Shown piece after piece: positions 35,379 to 48,698 of a stretch of 64,000 bases of DNA; position 1 is the stretch's first letter; every line of letters begins with the position of its first letter. The position numbers were made by a program, and so were the translations under genes. Below the pieces are notes generated by a model. It had not been told where the DNA came from and ran no database searches. It was given only the letters and a program-made list of their open reading frames with translations. The DNA is taken from NCBI GenBank assembly GCA_001683735.1, contig LUGG01000006.1:744001-808000 (forward strand), in the 5' to 3' direction. Origin of the DNA: Grifola frondosa (taxonomy: Eukaryota; Basidiomycota; Agaricomycetes; Polyporales; Grifolaceae).

Positions 35379-36627
35379 TCAGCCTTCTGCTCTTGCCCTT
35401 GCGAGGACCGCGGCAAGCAAACCGGGCACATCGTTGGCCTGCACGTGTGCCCCTACGACGTCTCCGACATCCGTGGACAGCCCCTCTACTTGTGCGTCTG
35501 CAAGGCGTCGTGTATTTGGCACGAACAGAAGTGTGATGGCGACCTGACGTTTCTTCTCGGACGAAGACGAGGAGATAGAGTATGTCAGATGCAGCTCATT
35601 CTCGGACACCGAATGGGAGGATTCTAGGGAGAATAATGATCGGTGGAGAGCCAGTGTTGCGGTGAACCTGCACAATTTCGTGAGCAGACGTCCAAGTTCA
35701 CGTTATATAACTCGCGAACAAGCGAGCAGCAGAATTCGTACCAGTCGTACAACCCCAACACCCTTCCGTCTTCGACCTCGTCCTTGCCCACTTTAACCAA
35801 TTTGTCGAGATCTGCCCGTTGCATGCGCAGTCGCTCGACCTCTTTCGAACCCTGTTTGACCTTCTCTTTGACTCGCTCAACCTTGTCGCTAACCGTCTGT
35901 AGTTCGTCCTCGAGCTGTTGCATCTCTACTACCTGTGAATCTAGCTGCGCGTTCGCCGCAGGGATGGTGAGACGGGGGTGCGGGTGGGCTTGCCGAAGAC
36001 GGGTCAGCTTCAGGCGTGCATCCAGTATTTTGGTTGCTAGTGAGGACGCTTCATGCGTGAGCGCCTTTGCCTTGTTATAATCTGGCAAATGGAAGATTAA
36101 CGAGCGAAGATACCGCAAGGAAAACCTCACCTTGCTCGACGAGGGGCGCCAGTGTTGGATATCCGCATGCTTTTCCGCGAGCCTACTTTTCGCAGCGGCA
36201 AGAACCTCCTTCTTCTGTTCGTTCACCAGCCTTAGCCTCTCGTTATCGTCGCCGTTGATGTTCGGAGCGTCATCGCTGACAATTGTCTTGATGTACTGGA
36301 CCTTGGCCTTCTGTTCCAGATACTGAAATTTGAGGTTTCGCAAGAACGACTGCAGAGTTGCTGTTCAAGATCAGAGGTCCTCTCCCAGAATTACGATAGG
36401 TGGTACGTACGATCTGCGATGCCACCTCTGCAGCAACTATCGCTGGGTCTGTGACGCCAGTCATACCATCGGCGACAAGTTCAATATCCTCAGCGATAGA
36501 GCTTTGCTTGAGGTCAAACAGTTCTTTTGTCGTCGACGACGTGCAGCCGCAAGGACTCTAGGGTAGACTGTAAAGAACGTGCGGCATCGAGCCTTCCCGT
36601 GTTTTCGAGCTCCTGAGGAGGAACCAT
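35379..36627 (-). CDS. Sos7-like kinetochore coiled-coil protein
   Basis: Probable counterpart of fission yeast Sos7 (budding yeast Kre28), the coiled-coil partner of Spc7 (Spc105/Knl1) at the outer kinetochore. Start 'MVPPQELENTGRLDAARSL' at 36627. An exon with 'LVADGMTGVTDPAIVAAEV' joins 'LQSFLRNLKFQYLEQKAKV'. A long heptad-like coiled coil ('VVEMQQLEDELQTVSDKVER') follows, then 'LYDWFTATLALHRSLFSLES', formed across a GT-AG intron ending near 35666. The stop is at 35379-35381. Two 1-nt slips: an extra A in the AAAA run (36523-36527) before 'ELFDLKQSSIAEDIEL', and a missing base near 36153-36157 before 'LAPLVEQDYNKAKAL'. The family call rests on overall organisation and remembered motifs, so treat it as probable. 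Confidence 0.6.
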
Positions 36628-37543
36628 TGCAGAGCAGAATTCCGCCTGGCAGATGAGTTTCAAAGAAAGGAGTGAATTAAGTCGTTATGAGTTATCCGAC
36701 TATGTGTTGCAATAATCGGAGGGTTCACCGACCAAAGGAGTGAAGGTACGCGCCGGAGCGCGACGCGTTATTTGTCTCTATTTGGCTCGTACTCTGAATG
36801 GATATAAGGCGTCGAAGTCCGCACAAATTTTCATCTTCTCTTCGCTGAATTTAATCACTGGTCTGTTTTACCTGTCTGCGCTGTTGAACGCAAGATCAAT
36901 GTTTCGTTATTATTGTTCATTTCTATCGTCGCAATACTCGTCTGCTCATCACGGAGCCGTACATGTGTCTCCTACTCCCGGCCTCTTTCTGCCCGAGCAG
37001 TGCTTCTACGCATCCACCCTGCATCGGTTCTGGTGAAGTGCCAATATAAACCCAACACCCTTCTGTCTAATCAACAGAAGGATGGGCGACTCTCACAAGT
37101 GTGAACTTCTAATTTTGGAGTTTGTCACGATTTGTGTTCACCTTACATTCTTCCATGTTATGTTTCTGTCATGTATCAATTTATCAGAAAGTTTTACAAT
37201 ATATATCTTCATCTATCACCACAAGTAAAGCTTTGAGCTGAGTTTGCGTTGCTGCGCGCTGTCGCTTCATGGAATTTTCTGCTGGTAGAGATATCCTACG
37301 GAGCTTGCTCGGAGACGGAGAAAGTTGAGAAACGGGACGCGGACCGGAGGATTGATGGAGGCTGGAACATTCGGACCACGCACTGAGGCCTACTGAGGTC
37401 TTGCTCCCGGTCCGTCTATCCCTCGCAAGATGTGGTCTGCCTGGGTTTCTCTGGTCTGCCATGTCCAAGCTGGCTCCCAGTGGCCTACATAAGGAGTCCG
37501 AGTGAGATAGAGGATTCTCTCAACTTACCACTCTCTCGTCCTC
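36628..37543. other. Divergent intergenic region (Sos7-like / xylulokinase)
   Basis: About 0.9 kb between divergent starts. Short ORFs have no recognisable product; no repeat or RNA gene seen. Confidence 0.4.
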
Positions 37544-39358
<1,815 letters not shown>

Positions 39359-39932
39359 ACCGCTGGATCATCTTTTTAAACTCATAGGGACATTAACGAA
39401 CATTTACTTTGTACTTCGGGCTTCATGGGTTGGGCGACGTGGCTGTTTCTTCATTTGGGGCAATATTGTTGGAGGGCAACTGTATGTTTGATCTCTGCTG
39501 GGCATTTACTGTACGTGGAATAGACGGATTTGAGATTGTATGATGAATGACTACCTGAAAGAGTGTGCATGGGCCACTGAGGTCGTATCAAGTAGGTGGA
39601 TAGAGTCGACCACAAGATTGTGAAGCAGAGACATTATACAGTACTGTATTTCTGTCTCCACGTCTCCCGATCTGACAGTCAATGACCCCAAGACATACGG
39701 TTACCATAAATGGTAGGATAACGACCACATTTGGAAGTCCCATGAGCATTTAACTTGCAGCTGCGTTCAAACGTTGTCTTTTGCGATGTTAACCTGGTCT
39801 ACTAAGTATATCTTATCTGTATGTTGTGTTTGGAGACACCGTTCAATTATATGCCCGTAAGCATGTCCATGGTTCAGTGCCAGTCTCGTGGACGAGATCT
39901 GAGATCGTTGAACTTGAAATAGGACGTTACCC
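39359..39932. other. Upstream region of paralogue C
   Basis: About 0.57 kb. From about 39704 it resembles the region before paralogue D: both hold (C/T)ATAAATGGTA, 'TTGGAGACA', a 'GGTTCAGYGCCA' block and then the palindromic element. It is therefore part of the duplicated unit. Confidence 0.5.
39896..39913 (+). promoter_or_regulatory. Palindromic upstream element, copy C
   Basis: Reads GATCTGAGATCGTTGAAC, containing the perfect interrupted palindrome GATCT-G-AGATC, and ends 19 nt before the C start codon. Confidence 0.6.
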
Positions 39933-41050
39933 ATGGCGTCGAAGGTCATAAAAGACAAGCACCTCGTAAGTTGAAGGCTGGTATCTCTCAAGCTCGTGCT
40001 GAATACGAACCTTAGCCACTGAACGCGTTAGATTCCGTCGTGGTCACTGGACTGGTGAAGACAAATGAAGGGACTCAAGTCGATCTCTCTGCAGACATCC
40101 GTACTCCACCACCCATGATCATCGAGAATGAAACGACCCCGGTATGGATTCGACCGGAAGGCGTTCCTCCCCGTATAGTCCTCAGACACCCCGTCCCCAA
40201 GCACCTTCGCCTCGAACTCAAAATTGGCGAGAAGATAGGCGGAGGTCGTTGTGGCAGTGTCTACGCTGCTACTGCCGTGCGACTATTCGATCCTGCCAAT
40301 CCCGCTGACTCTCTAGATTACCCAAAGGCCCCCATCCTTCCCGAGTTGGTCATTAAAGTCGCCGAGCCACATCAAATGTGGCGCCTTGAGCAAGAGGCGG
40401 GCGCATACGAAGAGCTGCAGGTTCTGCAGGGTGTCTCTGTGGCGCGATGCTATGGGTGGTTCGAAGCGAAGCTGGCGGACGGGTGGTCTCTACTAGGCTC
40501 TGAAAACGATGACAATGGTTATACATCCGACTCGTCGGAGGAGTCGGAGGAGTCAGATGAAGCAAATTATGCAGACTTGTCGGATGTATCTTCGGACACG
40601 ATAGACTCAGACGACACAGACTACCCTGGGCGAGCAGAGCCGTCGGATGTGGTCACATTTCTCGTACTCGAACGTCTCGGTGGTTTCTTAACTATGCGTC
40701 AGGATTACTACGAAGAGTAAGTCTCTGTTCAATCACATCAAATTGTGTTCCTCCCTCTGACATCGTGTGATAGAACTGACATCTATGAGGTATACGAGGA
40801 CCTCGCTCATTTGGGCATTACCCACGATGATGTCTGTTATAGCAACCTTCTCCTTGCCGCTCCGAGTCCTCCTGGCTTCCGGCGTCGCCGCTGCCCTTTC
40901 CACCACCATGCGCACCGGTATCGCATCATTGACTTCGACAAGGCTTACAAGGGTAACATTACGGTGAAGCATAATATCGGAATGTCAAGATATGCGCTCA
41001 GGAGGGTATTCGAAGGTATCAAAGGAGGATTTGAGATGGAGCCTTGGTGA
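39933..41050 (+). CDS. Kinase-like protein, paralogue C
   Basis: Exons 39933-39965 (33 nt, 'MASKVIKDKHL'), 40016-40716 and 40774-41050 (277 nt) sum to 1011 nt (336 aa), the longest copy because of an expanded Ser/Glu/Asp linker ('SDSSEESEESDEANYADLSD' and more). Core features: 'GEKIGGGRCGSVYAATAVRL', 'LPELVIKVAEPHQ', 'ERLGGFLTMR', 'GITHDDVCYSNLLL', CPFHHHAHRYR and 'IIDFDKAYK', ending 'GFEMEPW'. It forms a direct tandem with paralogue D; the start-to-start distance is 1483 nt, and the upstream sequences are also alike. Confidence 0.8.
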
Positions 41051-41415
41051 TCATCTGTCGTAGTTCCCTCGCTTCGATTGTTAGGTCAGTGTTAGGTGTT
41101 ACCAATTTGTGTGAGAGAAATTGTGGCAACGGATAGTTGCTATAAATGGTAAAGTAATGCCCAGATTCGGAAAATCGAAAATACTGTGCTGTTGCGCACG
41201 AAAAATCATTCAGTTGCGTTTGAAGATGCGATGTTGTTGTAACTCTGCGGATGTATGTAGTCATGCTTGGAGACATAATTTGACTCTGCCGGTAAGGCCT
41301 TTCGTGGTTCAGCGCCAATCTTGCGAAGGATTGGATCTGAGATTGTTCAACAACGCGCCACTTCCGCACTTCCTCTGCGCTCCGTGCCAAACAATATCAC
41401 AGAAGTACCTCTATT
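41051..41415. other. Upstream region of paralogue D
   Basis: 365 nt with TATAAATGG at 41141-41149 and the palindromic element at 41334-41351; homologous to the region upstream of copy C. Confidence 0.5.
41334..41351 (+). promoter_or_regulatory. Palindromic upstream element, copy D
   Basis: Reads GATCTGAGATTGTTCAAC, one mismatch in the palindrome arm, 64 nt before the D start codon, followed by CGCGCCAC as in copy B. Confidence 0.5.
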
Positions 41416-42473
41416 ATGCAGTCGAAAGTTGTCAGAGACAAGCACCTCGTAAGTTCTAAGATTTCCGTCTCTCAAACTGGTCCTGAATATGAGTTTTAGC
41501 CGTCGAACGCGTTAGCGTCCGCTATGGTGAGTGGACTGGTGAAGACAAGCGAAGGCACCCAAGTCGACATCTCCGCAGAAATCTGCGCTGCACCTCCCAT
41601 GCTAATCGACAATGAAATGACCGACGTATGGATTCGTCCCGATGGTGTCCCTCCCCGTACAATCGTTCCACTCCCAGACGCTAAGCATCTCTGCCTCGAA
41701 CTCAACATCGGGCAGAAGCTGGGTGCAGGTCGTTGTGGAAGCGTCTATGCTGCCACTGCAGTCAGATTGTTTGATCCTGCCAACCCTGCTGACTCTTTGG
41801 ATTATCCCAAAGCTCCCATCCTTCCCGAGTTAGTCATCAAAGTTGCTGAGCCACATCAACGGTGGCGTCTCGAACAAGAGGCGGGTGCATATGAAGAGAT
41901 GCAAATTATCCAGGGTGTCTCCGTCGCACGGTGCTATGGGTTGTTCAAAGCCAAACTGGAGGACGGATGGTCTCTGCTAGGCTCTGAAAACAACCATGAT
42001 GGGTACTCTTCTGACGAGTCGGATGACTCCGATGATCCAGACAGCCGACGAGGACGAGAGGAGCCATCAGATGTGGTCTCATTTCTCGTACTCGAACGTC
42101 TCGGTGGGTTCTTGACAATGCGCAAGAGCTACTATAAGAAGTGAGTTCTAATTCAATTGTCTCGTGTTGCATGGCTTTTCTGACATTTTATGATAGAACT
42201 GACATCTATGAGGCATATGAGGACCTCGCTCGTCTGGGCATTACCCACGACGATGTTCGTTACAGCAACTTACTCCGCGCTGCTCCCAGTCCTCCTGGCT
42301 TCAAGCGCCGCCGTTGCCCTTTCCATCAACACTCTCATCGATATCGTATCATCGATTTCGACAAAGCTTACAAGGGTGATGTTACGGTTGAACATAATAT
42401 CGAAATGTCGAGATACGCGCTCAGGAGAGTATTCGAAGGTATCAAAGGGGGCTTTGAGATGGAGCCGTGGTGA
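41416..42473 (+). CDS. Kinase-like protein, paralogue D
   Basis: Exons 41416-41448 (33 nt, 'MQSKVVRDKHL'), 41500-42140 and 42197-42473 (277 nt) sum to 951 nt (316 aa). Landmarks: 'GQKLGAGRCGSVYAATAVRL', 'ELVIKVAEPHQRWRLEQEAG', 'GITHDDVRYSNLLRAAPSPP', CPFHQHSHRYR, 'IIDFDKAYK' and a C-terminal 'GFEMEPW'. Closest to copy C, as expected for a recent tandem duplicate. The acidic linker is short (SSDESDDSDDPDSRRGREEP). The frame is fully intact. Confidence 0.8.
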
Positions 42474-43110
42474 CTGATTTATTCGCCTGGATCCTTGGGA
42501 GAGCAGCAGGATCTGTTTGTACCTTTCCCATTGTACGCGCTCAATTATTTTCCCTAACTGGCACGTCGAAGCTGTTTGCTGTGGCGATCTACGTAGTATG
42601 CCACATCGGCGATCTTTCTCGATCAGATTAAATTTGGAGACGAGTGGCTGTCAAATCGATATCCGTCAGATAACTAGTTTAAGACACTTTCCGTTGACCG
42701 TATTCCGACCGAAGACCCAGCTGCTTAGATTGAGTCGAATAGACATCTTGCATGCGCATGTCACGGTCGTTCTGCAGCTGTCATGCTTGCACATACAAGG
42801 TTGCTAATTTGAAAATGTAGCGCCGTTCTTATGATCTGCCAGACATTCCTTGACCTCAGAATACAGGGAGATGGTTCTGGACAGCATCCTGAGTCGATGT
42901 CAAGGACCTCGTTATCCCATTGCTCATGCATCACGATCACGAGAACGAATATATAGATAACTGCAACCACTGCAAAGCCTGTCAAAACTATTCAGAAAGC
43001 TAGACTGCTACCAAACTTCGACGATATATAATATACAACCCGAGACCCATCTGCTGGAAACAACCAATATGTGCAAGAAAAAGTTGATAGAAACTATACA
43101 TGCGACACCT
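42474..43110. other. Convergent 3' region
   Basis: About 0.64 kb between paralogue D and the disordered protein gene; no element recognised. Confidence 0.4.
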
Positions 43111-45395
43111 CTACCTCTCCGTCCCAGGCGAATCCCGCCCACGTCGCCAAAAGCTTCGCGCACGCGAGCGCTGCTTCCGAAGGTCTGTCATGATGTCCTG
43201 GGTGATCGGCGAAAGCTCCGAGGATGAGGCGGGGGACGACGGTGCGTCGCGAACAAGGTGTGGATGGCGCACGTCGAATATCGAGCGTGGCCGTAGAGGT
43301 GTGGTTGACCGCAGAGGCGTCGACGGGGGAATAAGCACTGGATCCTGCATCTCAGCGCTGATTGGGGTAGGTGGCAGCTTTGTCTGGTTCTTGTTGCCCG
43401 TGGCACCGTCCTCTGGTTTGCGGAGGCGAGGGAGTCTTGAGGGGACAGGGGTATTGAAAACATCATCGTTTGTGTTCTCCTTGTCTGAGTTAAGGGCGAC
43501 GGCATATCCAAGGCGAGATGAGCTGCGTGCCCTATTGTCTTTGGTGTTTGGTCTCAGGCCTCCGGAACCGAGCGATCTTTGAAGGCCCGGAAACCTTGCT
43601 GGTATCGTCGTCCGTGTCGTCCTTGTCAGAATCAAGGTTGACGGCGGGAGAATGTGACGACGAGGAGGTAGCGCGGGATGTGGTTCGACGATGGCGGCGG
43701 ACCGGAATTGATGTTAAGGCTTCACGGGCCTTACCTCGTGGATCGTCAAGTGCATCGCGCAAGTTCTGCCAACGTGAAGGGGCAGGGACATGCTGCATGT
43801 TTTCGAGAGGCAGGTCTGCGCGGAAGGGATCTAAGTTGCTGGGAGTGGATGTCGGGCGGGGACGTGGACCACGGGGTATACGATTGATGGGAAGTTTGGA
43901 AGAAGATGGCAAGGGAGTTTCTACGTAGGAACCAGTGCTGGGTCTCCTCAAATTCTCGACTGGAGACTGACAAACCAGTTTGTGCGGGCTGATAGATGTC
44001 TCGCGAGTAAGAGCTTGGGAGGATACAGAGAAAGGACTATAGATAGCAGGCGCAGCGGACAACTTGGCGAGGGTTGCGGTTTTGATTTGTGCCTGAGAAT
44101 ATTGGGATTGGGTATCGCTAAAGGATGTCGGTGTCGATGTTGGGGATTCTAAGGAGAATGGTGCAACGCTTTGAGGTGAAGAGTTTGTGTTGGTGTTGGG
44201 ACCGGTGTTTGCAGGTGTCACGGGTGAAGGAGTAAGGGATGGAGAGCGTGAGCGTGCGACCTGTTCTCGGAGGGATTTGCGCCGAGCTGTTAGGAAGCTG
44301 AAGACTTCGGAGGCGCGTTGCGGCGTCTTTGGTTCGACTTGTTTATATGGAGAGCTAGGCATGGCCTCTCCCCCTTCGGCTTCGGAGGCGCTGAGTTCGA
44401 CCTCCATAGAGGATATTGCAGGATAATTCGTGCCCGAGTCATGTCCGATCGTCGAATAAGTGTTGTTCGTTATGACGTGCGGTTCTGAAGGTTCGTTGTG
44501 GTAAAGAGCGTCTTTCGGAGTTGGCAGAGCTAGAGATGAAGTGGAGGAGAATGGAGAGTTGTTGCCGAGGTGTTCTCTATATCGATTGTCAGCAAAAGCG
44601 CCATAATCATACAGATATGACATACCCCAAGAAGCGTTCAGCCCAGGATATATCGCCTTCCGTAAAGCTATTGCGTCGCACATCATCGGACTCAGGATCT
44701 CCCAGGAGTGTCGTAAAGTTGATCCTGTGCGCTTTTTCTGCACCTGCCCTTCGTTTATGGGTGCCGGTGTACGTGGTGTATTCGAAAAGGCATTAGAATC
44801 GAGACGACCATGATCATCGTACATATCAAGAAGGCTGGCAACCGAAGGATCCTGTCGCAATGTATGCATCCGACCTTGGTCTCTTGGGGTGAATAGTACC
44901 TCTTTGAGGTGGGGTCGTGTCTGTTCATCGTCACCATCATGTCGATCATGTTCTGGGGTCCTCGGTTCGTCACGATGGGGTAATGGAGAGTTGGCGTTAG
45001 GGAATTCAGTACGCGAGTGCAGCGTACGGCCGTGAACTTTGACAACGTAAGTGCCACGGGGCTGCGTACTAGACGTAGAGCGTGCAGGCGTAAGTGGCGG
45101 AGTGCTAGTGACTTGATTGATCGGATGAGCTAAAGCAATTTCAATTATTTGACCAATGGTTTATGATCAAGACTAGCTCACGAAGAGGGGGAAGTGACGC
45201 GTAGTCAACTTCTGCAACTACGGCATAACGCGATGAGGAGGAACGCAATAAGCGATTTGCGTTGTCATCTGCGTCTTGTTCACATGGTGAAACAATACGA
45301 CCCTCCGCATCGACCGAAGCAGAGTTGTGTGTCTTCTTCGTTTTCTTCGACTTCTTGCTGCTGCCAATAGATAAAAGCCTCTTGAAGAATCCCAT
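43111..45395 (-). CDS. Disordered Ser/Pro-rich hypothetical protein
   Basis: Starts 'MGFFKRLLSIGSSKKSKKTK' at 45395, a short hydrophobic-basic N-terminus that might bind membrane. An intron ending at about 45131 leads to 'LPHPINQVTSTPPLTPARST' and 'TYVVKVHGRTLHSRTEFPNA'. Further landmarks are 'DPSVASLLDMYDDHGRLDSN', 'LLGDPESDDVRRNSFTEGD' with 'ISWAERFLG', then a long Ser/Thr/Pro-rich stretch. The frame slips once near 44708-44716 (before 'LLGDPESDD'; an intron from about 44815 is an alternative) and once near 43570-43610. Around the second slip an apparently duplicated segment occurs: 'AVNLDSDKDDTDDDTSKV' versus 'AVALNSDKENTNDDVFNT'. No known domain. It is probably a regulatory or scaffold phosphoprotein, but that is inference. 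Confidence 0.6.
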
Positions 45396-45725
45396 AGTCA
45401 TATAGTCGTACAGATATTTCAGAGATTACAATCGTAATGAAAGAGCGACAAGGAGACTAGTCGTAGAGCATTTACGCCGTACTGAGTGTTTGAGATCAAC
45501 CTCTGAGATGAGTCTTCCCGCGCGCGCATGCTACTTCAACATAGACCAAATACGGCACAATAACGCGAACGGACTGTTGATCACGTGTGTAATCGGGGCA
45601 TGTGATCTGCCAACTCGCCGGCGGCTGAACCGCTCGCAATCATTTCCGAATTCTGAGGGATTTATTATCCTCCAGCAATTTGGAAACGATATCTGCTACT
45701 TTCACTCTCAACGTTGGTCCCAACG
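45396..45725. other. Divergent promoter region
   Basis: 330 nt between divergent starts of the disordered protein and the DUF202 gene; no motif recognised. Confidence 0.4.
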
Positions 45726-46175
45726 ATGCCAATTGAACATCCCAACACCGTTAGCGCAGCCCGCGACTACGCAATGCTGGAGAGGAATCTTCTCTCACAC
45801 ATCAGACTCGCCGTTCTGCTCTCCCTCTCCTCCTCATCTCTTCTCCTGCATGCGCGTCTTCCCTCTTCTTCAAATCCTGCATCTGGTCAGACTCCTAGGA
45901 CCAACGCCGGCCTTGCCATTGCTATAGTTGAAGTGACTGCAGCTCTCACCGCTATTTCTGCCGGAGTGTGGGAGTACTACCAGGGCTACAAGGACATGCG
46001 TGAGATGCGCGGGTTTCTTGCGGCGAGCAAGTAGGTGGTTATCTACTATTTGTGCGTTGATGTATTCATTTTCTTCATCGTCGTGAACTCTAGAGTGCAT
46101 CTTGCCATCATGAGTGTCGTAGGACTGGTCGTGTTTGCAACCTGTCTAGCACTCATTGCCGACAAGTCAGTATGA
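45726..46175 (+). CDS. DUF202-family small membrane protein
   Basis: Two exons (45726-46030 and 46094-46175) give 128 aa. The DUF202 signature is clear: 'RDYAMLERNLLSHIRLAVLL' opens the first membrane segment, 'AGLAIAIVEVTAALTAISAG' with 'VWEYYQGYKDMREMRG' forms the second, and exon 2 supplies the third ('HLAIMSVVGLVVFATCLALI'). Family members are three-helix membrane proteins; the fungal ones are poorly characterised, and similar domains accompany VTC polyphosphate machinery. The start is the first ATG in frame; the frame also extends upstream without a Met. The 64-nt intron has consensus ends. Confidence 0.8.
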
Positions 46176-46352
46176 GATGCAACTGGCTTCCATGTTTGCG
46201 AATCAGTCGTTCACCTCATCTCCATGCCCGTGGCTGACGCTATGATGGTTATATTCTCCTCCCTGCCAACCACCGCCGCACATGCAGGGCTATCGCATCT
46301 GGCTTCTTGTTCATCGTGATCCACCGTGATCTTCTCCGCACTGACATCCATC

Positions 46353-48340
46353 ATGTCTATTTTCCAATCTCAGCGCCAGCTTCCCATCCAAAATACACAG
46401 CCCGTCCTTTACCACCCCTCTGGTGTTCTCCGCGACGTTCAGAATACTTCCACCTGCAAGCCCATGACCGCAGTCTACCCCCTTCAAAGCCAACCATTTC
46501 CACCTCTTCCCGTCAAGTTAGCGGTCATTGGCGGTCCATGGAATCAGTCCAACAGTCATTCTCCTACACCTGCCAAATGCTATGCCCCTCGACATGCTTC
46601 CTCAATGCATCCGACGTCGGCGTCGGACAAGGCATGGGGGATTCTCCCGAAGCCACGCCGCTCTATGCCCCGGGCTCCATCACATAGCCCACAGGCTGTC
46701 AGTGGCTACGCCCCTCTGAAAGCAAGCACCATGGCTCTTGCGCAGGTCCCCGTTGTGCGCTCTCACCACGATATATTACCCTCCCACTTGCATTCAATTA
46801 CATCGTCCAAGGACCTTCAGCGCTACACTTCGACGGTTCCATTCCCATCTGCCGTCCATCTTCGGGCAGGCGACTTGGTAGGTCCTGCAGGCCGTACCCC
46901 CAAGAGAGTAACGCGGAGTCGGGAGCGCAGTCTGGAATGCACCTCACGATCTCCAGGAAGCGCCACACGTACGGACAGTCATCCAGTTGTTGAGGATGTC
47001 CAACATACAGCGTCAAGGAGATCTGGCAGCGAAGTCTCGCATTATCTCAACAAGGCACAAGCTTTATCTCCCCTCCGCAGCACCCAGTCCGAGCGGCACC
47101 ATCAGCGTCTTCCCTCAACTGCGCCTCCTGCTATGCCTACGCGGGACTCCCCTGCGACCCCGCGGCGTGTAGAACATGATCCAGCGCTGCGATCATCGTC
47201 TTCGTCCGGCTCAGCTCTACCGGCAGACATGCGTGAGACCATCGTGCAGCTAGAGCTTCTCGCTGCGGAGCTAAAATCGATGGAACGTTCCCTCATTATG
47301 AGGGACATGCACGCTCGACCGAAGCCACATATATCTGAGGCAGAACCCTCGGTGACCTCTCTTCTGTCACTGGTCGTGCCACAAATCGTGGTGACAAATC
47401 CGTCATTGGAAGATCTGCGCAACGACGCAGACCATGACCCGCGTTCCATGAAGCGAAGGGATCCAGTGAAGGCAGCCGTCGTCGAGATAATCAGTTGCGT
47501 GCTGCTATGGACGAGATAGATGCGAGGGCGACGGATGAAGTTCGGTGGGTGGAAGATTATGGTGGCTGGGGAACCTCGGAGAAGGGGAAGTGGAGAGCCA
47601 TTTGGATCAACGAGGAAGATGAAACCCACGTCAATGTAAGACATTTCTTCATAGCATTGTGCTTCAATAGCTGAATTTACCGTCTTCCAGATTGACCATA
47701 GCGACGGCGTTCCTACAGCAGGCCGGGCAGAGACCTTCTACATCTACGAATCTCCTGTTCGTATTTTCTCCTTACGACTCTGGTGTAATGCTCACCTCAT
47801 ACTATGATTCAATTGCAGAACGCCCCGGAATTTCTCGTCGGTTCTTCCACCTCTTTGCTCGTCCGAGCAGTTCCCGGCTACAGTAGCCGTCCTCCCCGTC
47901 CTCCTGTTGTTCGCCCGCGTCCCCGTCTGGTCTCCCGCCCACGAGCACGGAGGCCTCCTGCGCTTGTCCTCGCCAATCCATCCGCCGATCTCTGGCTTAC
48001 TGGGCCCCTTTCCGAGTCTCCGCCGGCTGCGCAACGAGTGTGGACCCAAGTTCCGTCAAACTCTCCGGCATACTCATCTCCCCTGCGTGCCTCACCGCGC
48101 CCTGCGAAACGCTTGGGCTCTGCAGGCACTGATGCGTCGCGCCCCGCAGGAGCATTTGGCAGGCATTCAGAGCAAAATATAACAATGCCTAGAATGAGAG
48201 GAGATCCTTCCGACGAAAACGTGCGACAGGCTGCGTCATGGGTGCCATCATCGACAAACGCGAATTATGAGCATGTGTCGGGGCGACGCAAGAGTAGCTT
48301 GATCTCAGTGAAGCACCTGTTCAGGAAATGGACGAAGTGA
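46353..48340 (+). CDS. Disordered Ser/Arg-rich hypothetical protein
   Basis: Begins 'MSIFQSQRQLPIQNTQPVLY' at 46353. Landmarks: Ser/Pro/Arg-rich disorder, then a short helical block 'ADMRETIVQLELLAAELKSM', then 'LRAAMDEIDARATDEVRWVE' with 'DYGGWGTSEKGKWRAIWI'. After introns at 47636-47690 and about 47758-47818 comes a second disordered part ending 'SSLISVKHLFRKWTK'. A 1-nt slip at about 47440-47465 switches from the 'SMKRRDPVK' frame to 'GSRRRDNQLRAAMDEID'. No known domain. The basic, amphipathic C-terminus could be a membrane or protein contact; this is speculative. Confidence 0.55.
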
Positions 48341-48698
48341 GGCAGGCGAATATTATAAAGTCTCCTTCATTCAGATCAGGTGCATCGACGACGAATACCA
48401 TTCCTCAATCACTACATGTCCTTTAATCGTGTATCGTTACTTGTCTTGGAGTCACGAATTGTATGACAAGCATCTACGCTGTTGCACAAGCACCCAGATT
48501 AATTGATAAATTCTACGTTAATTTCAAGATACGCGGATACAACACGACAGGGAATGCACAACAAGGCAGTGTAACGTACCAAATGTGTACATCAGCCAAC
48601 CAGACAACTACAGGGATGACAACCAAACATCGACAGCACCTCGACAGCGATAGGAGATGAAACAATCGTCCGCCTGTCTGCAAAAGTGAAAAGAAACG
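48341..48698. other. Convergent 3' region
   Basis: About 360 nt between two stop codons; nothing defined seen. Confidence 0.4.

Noticed and set aside
45490..45927. Plus-strand ORF of 145 codons before the DUF202 gene
   Set aside because: It overlaps the DUF202 exon in another frame and shows no domain; the DUF202 frame has clear family motifs.
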